DNA from: Muriiphilus sp048268845
GTDB taxonomy: Bacteria > Pseudomonadota > Alphaproteobacteria > Rhodobacterales > Rhodobacteraceae
DNA: 64,000 nt
Direction: 5' to 3'
Assembly (NCBI GenBank): GCA_048268845.1
Contig: JBLWUQ010000002.1
Coordinates: 186,001-250,000 of the forward strand
Each line of letters begins with the position of its first letter. Position 1 is the stretch's first letter. Shown piece after piece: positions 61,813 through 64,000 of the stretch. Made by a program: the position numbers and the translations under genes. The notes under the pieces were generated by a model. That model was given only the letters and a program-made list of their open reading frames with translations. It had not been told where the DNA came from and ran no database searches.

Positions 61813-63528
61813 ATGGGACAATACAGAACGCTTGCCAGGACCGCGCTGGTCGGGGCCACCGCGGGGCTGTTCCTCGCGGCCGCGCCGGCAGTCGCGCAGG
61901 GCGAGTGGCATGAAACGACACTGGGCGAACTGGAGCTCGAAATCGAAGGCCGCAGCGCCGACGACGTGGTGATGACCGAAGAGGAATTCGAGCAGGCCCG
62001 CGAAATGTATTTCGAGCGCTGCGCCGGCTGCCACGGCGTTCTGCGCGGCGGTGCGACGGGCAAGGCACTGACCACCGACCTTACCCGCGACCTCGAATAC
62101 GACTACCTGCACAGCTTCATCACCTACGGCTCGCCCGCGGGGATGCCGAACTGGGGCACTTCGGGCGAACTCAGCGAAGAAGAAATCGACCTGATGGCCC
62201 GCTACCTGCTGCTCGATCCGCCGACGCCGCCCGAGTGGGGCATGCCGGAGATGCTGAACAGCTGGAAGGTCACGGTCGCGCCGGAAGATCGCCCGACCGA
62301 AAAGATGAACGACATCGATATCGAGAACCTGATGTCGGTCACGCTGCGCGACTCGGGCGAGATCGCCCTGATCGACGGCGGCACCTTTGAAATCCAGACG
62401 ATCATCAAGACCGGTTATGCGGTGCACATCACGCGGACCTCGGCCTCGGGCCGCTATCTGTTCGTGATCGGCCGTGACGCCCGCGTCAACATGATCGACC
62501 TCTGGATGGAAGAGCCCACCAACGTCGCCGAAATCAAGATCGGCATCGAGGCGCGTTCGGTCGAGACCTCGAAATACGAAGGCTGGGAAGACAAGCTCGC
62601 GATCGCCGGTGCCTACTGGCCGCCGCAATTCGTGATCATGGACGGTGAGACGCTCGAGCCGCTCAAGATCGTGTCGACCCGTGGCATGGTCTATGACGAC
62701 CAGACCTATCACCCGGAACCCCGTGTGGCGGCCATCGTGGCCTCGCACTACCGGCCGGAGTTCATCGTCAACGTCAAGGAAACCGGCAAGATCATTCTGG
62801 TCGACTACACCGACCTGAAGAACCTCGCGACGGTGACGATCGACGCCGAACGCTTCCTGCATGACGGCGGCTTTGACTCGACGCTGCGCTACTTCTTCGT
62901 GGCGGCCAACGCCCGTGGCAAGGTCGTGGTGATCGACACCAAGGAAGACAAGCTGATCGCGGTGATCGAAACCGAAGGCGAGACACCCCACCCCGGCCGC
63001 GGTGCCAACTTCGTGCACCCCGATTTCGGCCCGGTCTGGTCGACCTCGCACCTTGGTGACGACACGATCTCGCTGATCGGCACCGATCCGGAAGGCCACC
63101 CGGACAACGCGTGGAAGATGGTTCAGAACTTCACGGCTCTTGGCGGCGGCTCGCTGTTCATCAAGACTCACCCGAACTCTGACCACCTCTATGTCGACGC
63201 TCCGCTGAACCCGGATGCCGAACTGTCAGGCTCGATCGGTGTATTCACCATCTCCGAGATGAAGGCCGGCGAAGACCCCGAGTTCGTGACCCTGCCGATC
63301 CTCGAATGGGCCGACATCGACGACGGGCAACCGCGCGTCGTGCACCCCGAGTTCAACAAGGAAGGCACCCAGGTCTGGTTCTCGGTCTGGAACGCCAAGG
63401 ACAAGGTCAGCGCGATCGTGGTCATCGACGACAAGACGCTCGAACTGGTTGAAGTGATCAAGGACGAACGCCTGATTACCCCGACCGGCAAGTTCAACGT
63501 CTACAACACGCAGAACGACGTCTACTGA
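61813..63528 (+). CDS. nirS: Cytochrome cd1 nitrite reductase
   Basis: This 571-residue periplasmic enzyme has a signal peptide cut after VAQ (about residue 29). Its haem c domain carries CAGCH (residues 70-74). An eight-bladed haem d1 propeller follows ('GRYLFVIGRDARVNMIDLWMEEP', 'DDQTYHPEPRVAAIVASHYRPEFIVNVKETGKI', 'THPNSDHLYVDAPLN'). It reduces nitrite to nitric oxide in denitrification. AAGGAGAGACTC precedes ATG 61813; the longer frame from 61774 would break the signal peptide. The length fits NirS with signal. Confidence 0.96.
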   Translation: MGQYRTLARTALVGATAGLFLAAAPAVAQGEWHETTLGELELEIEGRSADDVVMTEEEFEQAREMYFERCAGCHGVLRGGATGKALTTDLTRDLEYDYLHSFITYGSPAGMPNWGTSGELSEEEIDLMARYLLLDPPTPPEWGMPEMLNSWKVTVAPEDRPTEKMNDIDIENLMSVTLRDSGEIALIDGGTFEIQTIIKTGYAVHITRTSASGRYLFVIGRDARVNMIDLWMEEPTNVAEIKIGIEARSVETSKYEGWEDKLAIAGAYWPPQFVIMDGETLEPLKIVSTRGMVYDDQTYHPEPRVAAIVASHYRPEFIVNVKETGKIILVDYTDLKNLATVTIDAERFLHDGGFDSTLRYFFVAANARGKVVVIDTKEDKLIAVIETEGETPHPGRGANFVHPDFGPVWSTSHLGDDTISLIGTDPEGHPDNAWKMVQNFTALGGGSLFIKTHPNSDHLYVDAPLNPDAELSGSIGVFTISEMKAGEDPEFVTLPILEWADIDDGQPRVVHPEFNKEGTQVWFSVWNAKDKVSAIVVIDDKTLELVEVIKDERLITPTGKFNVYNTQNDVY

Positions 63529-63576
63529 TGTCTTGAACAGGCGGGGATGGGAACGCCTCTCATCCCGGTCAAACGA

Positions 63577-63612
63577 CCGGCCACGGGGTAATTCCCGTGG
63601 CCGGCTGTGTTT
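63577..63612 (+). terminator. Stem-loop with T-rich tail between nirS and the next gene
   Basis: CCGGCCACGGG (63577-63587), six-base loop, CCCGTGGCCGG (63594-63604): a perfect 11-bp stem followed by CTGTGTTTT. It probably ends most nirS transcripts and lets a minority read into the following gene, so the catalytic subunit is made in excess. Confidence 0.75.
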
Positions 63613-63624
63613 TGGAGCCTCGCG

Positions 63625-64000
63625 ATGAAACACCTGCTGCGCGCCCTGATCCTTGCCGTGCTGATCCCCGTCGCCCCGGCCCTTGCCCAGGGTGTTGCCA
63701 GCGCCGACGGCCGCTTCGTCGCGCTGTTTGACGATGACGGGCGCACGCTGGTCGTGCAGGACGCCGCCAGCGGCGAGGAGGTCCACCGCCGCGCCCTCAC
63801 CGCGCGTGACGGCTCGCCCCAGGTCGCAGCCGCCGTGATCGCGGTGCCGGACCGCCAAAGCGTGCTGATCGCGCTGGCAGGGGCGGCAGAGCTGTGGGAG
63901 GTGGCGCTTTTCGAGGATGCCGGCCCGTTCCACCAGGGGTTCGTGCACAGCTACATCGTCGGGATGGAGGAGAGCCTCGAATTCGAGGTGGGCCTGTTCG
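63625..64000 (+). CDS. Secreted beta-propeller-like protein, NirF/haem d1-domain-like (3' end missing)
   Basis: 125 residues are visible before the window ends. They begin with a signal peptide (MKHLLRALILAVLIPVAPALAQ), followed by 'GVASADGRFVALFDDDGRTLVVQDAASGEEVHRRALTARDG' and 'ELWEVALFEDAGPF', a repeating strand pattern like the d1/YVTN propellers. GGAG lies 8 bases before ATG 63625. Its position right after nirS suggests a role in haem d1 assembly or nitrite reductase maturation; genes such as nirE, nirC and nirF usually follow nirS. I cannot identify it as NirF itself from the visible part. Confidence 0.6.
   Translation, partial: MKHLLRALILAVLIPVAPALAQGVASADGRFVALFDDDGRTLVVQDAASGEEVHRRALTARDGSPQVAAAVIAVPDRQSVLIALAGAAELWEVALFEDAGPFHQGFVHSYIVGMEESLEFEVGLF

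Overview
The window is GC-rich and densely coded. It looks like an alphaproteobacterium of the Rhodobacterales (Rhodobacteraceae). Signs of this are the livHMGF cassette with a small extra membrane gene, a Hint-domain protein, the putA/Lrp-type putR pair, nirS with NnrS and an NNR-type regulator, and copies of the GAGTATTT...GATGAA intergenic repeat that I associate with this order. I see no tRNA, rRNA, insertion sequence, phage gene or CRISPR array.

Layout. 1-960: end of an ABC ATPase. 1073-9328: divergent locus with an M20-type amidohydrolase and a DUF1028 protein on the minus strand, and a dipeptide-type ABC transporter (binding protein, permease, permease-ATPase fusion, ATPase) plus a GntR/FCD regulator on the plus strand. 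9463-11781: a cytochrome c'-like protein and catalase. 12095-17759: branched-chain amino acid transporter. 17844-23395: tamA-tamB. 23621-30428: envelope and stress genes, including a candidate Balon/baeRF ribosome-hibernation protein, an HdeD-like protein, a META-domain lipoprotein and 7-alpha-hydroxysteroid dehydrogenase. 30527-37991: a two-component system next to a PepSY / DUF2271 / flavoreductase / ApbE module. 38134-40231: an LpxR-like protein and a Hint protein. 40400-44145: rpsD, hisC, tyrC and an extensin-like protein. 44149-46330: feoAB. 46439-53596: an Asp-box propeller, ilvD, an ABC exporter and an acyl-CoA synthetase. 53713-55421: a cysteine-free DsrC/TusE-like protein and a luxR-luxI pair. 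55621-59650: putA and putR. 59717-64000: nnrR, nnrS, nirS and the start of a further nir-type gene.

The most interesting part is 30.5-38.0 kb. A QseB/QseC-like pair is divergent from a small PepSY protein. Next come a degenerate hemerythrin-like secreted protein, a second almost identical PepSY protein, a DUF2271 protein with a TGAS motif resembling an FMN-acceptor site, a PepSY-transmembrane/flavodoxin/NAD(P)H reductase fusion, and ApbE (FAD:protein FMN transferase). Three 50-bp sites, in front of the regulator/PepSY1, the hemerythrin-like gene and PepSY2, share four CTGA/TCAG hexamers in strict 11-bp phase. That phasing is what an OmpR-family response regulator would need. I infer a regulated system that moves electrons from cytosolic NAD(P)H across the inner membrane to a covalently flavinylated periplasmic protein.

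Other points: a near-perfect FNR box before feoA; a TTAAC-N4-GTCAA NNR-type box in the nnrS-nirS gap; a DsrC-like protein with Trp in place of the reactive Cys; and twin ATCATGAT palindromes that may be the GntR operator. All family calls come from reading the sequence and from memory of families. No database search was run.
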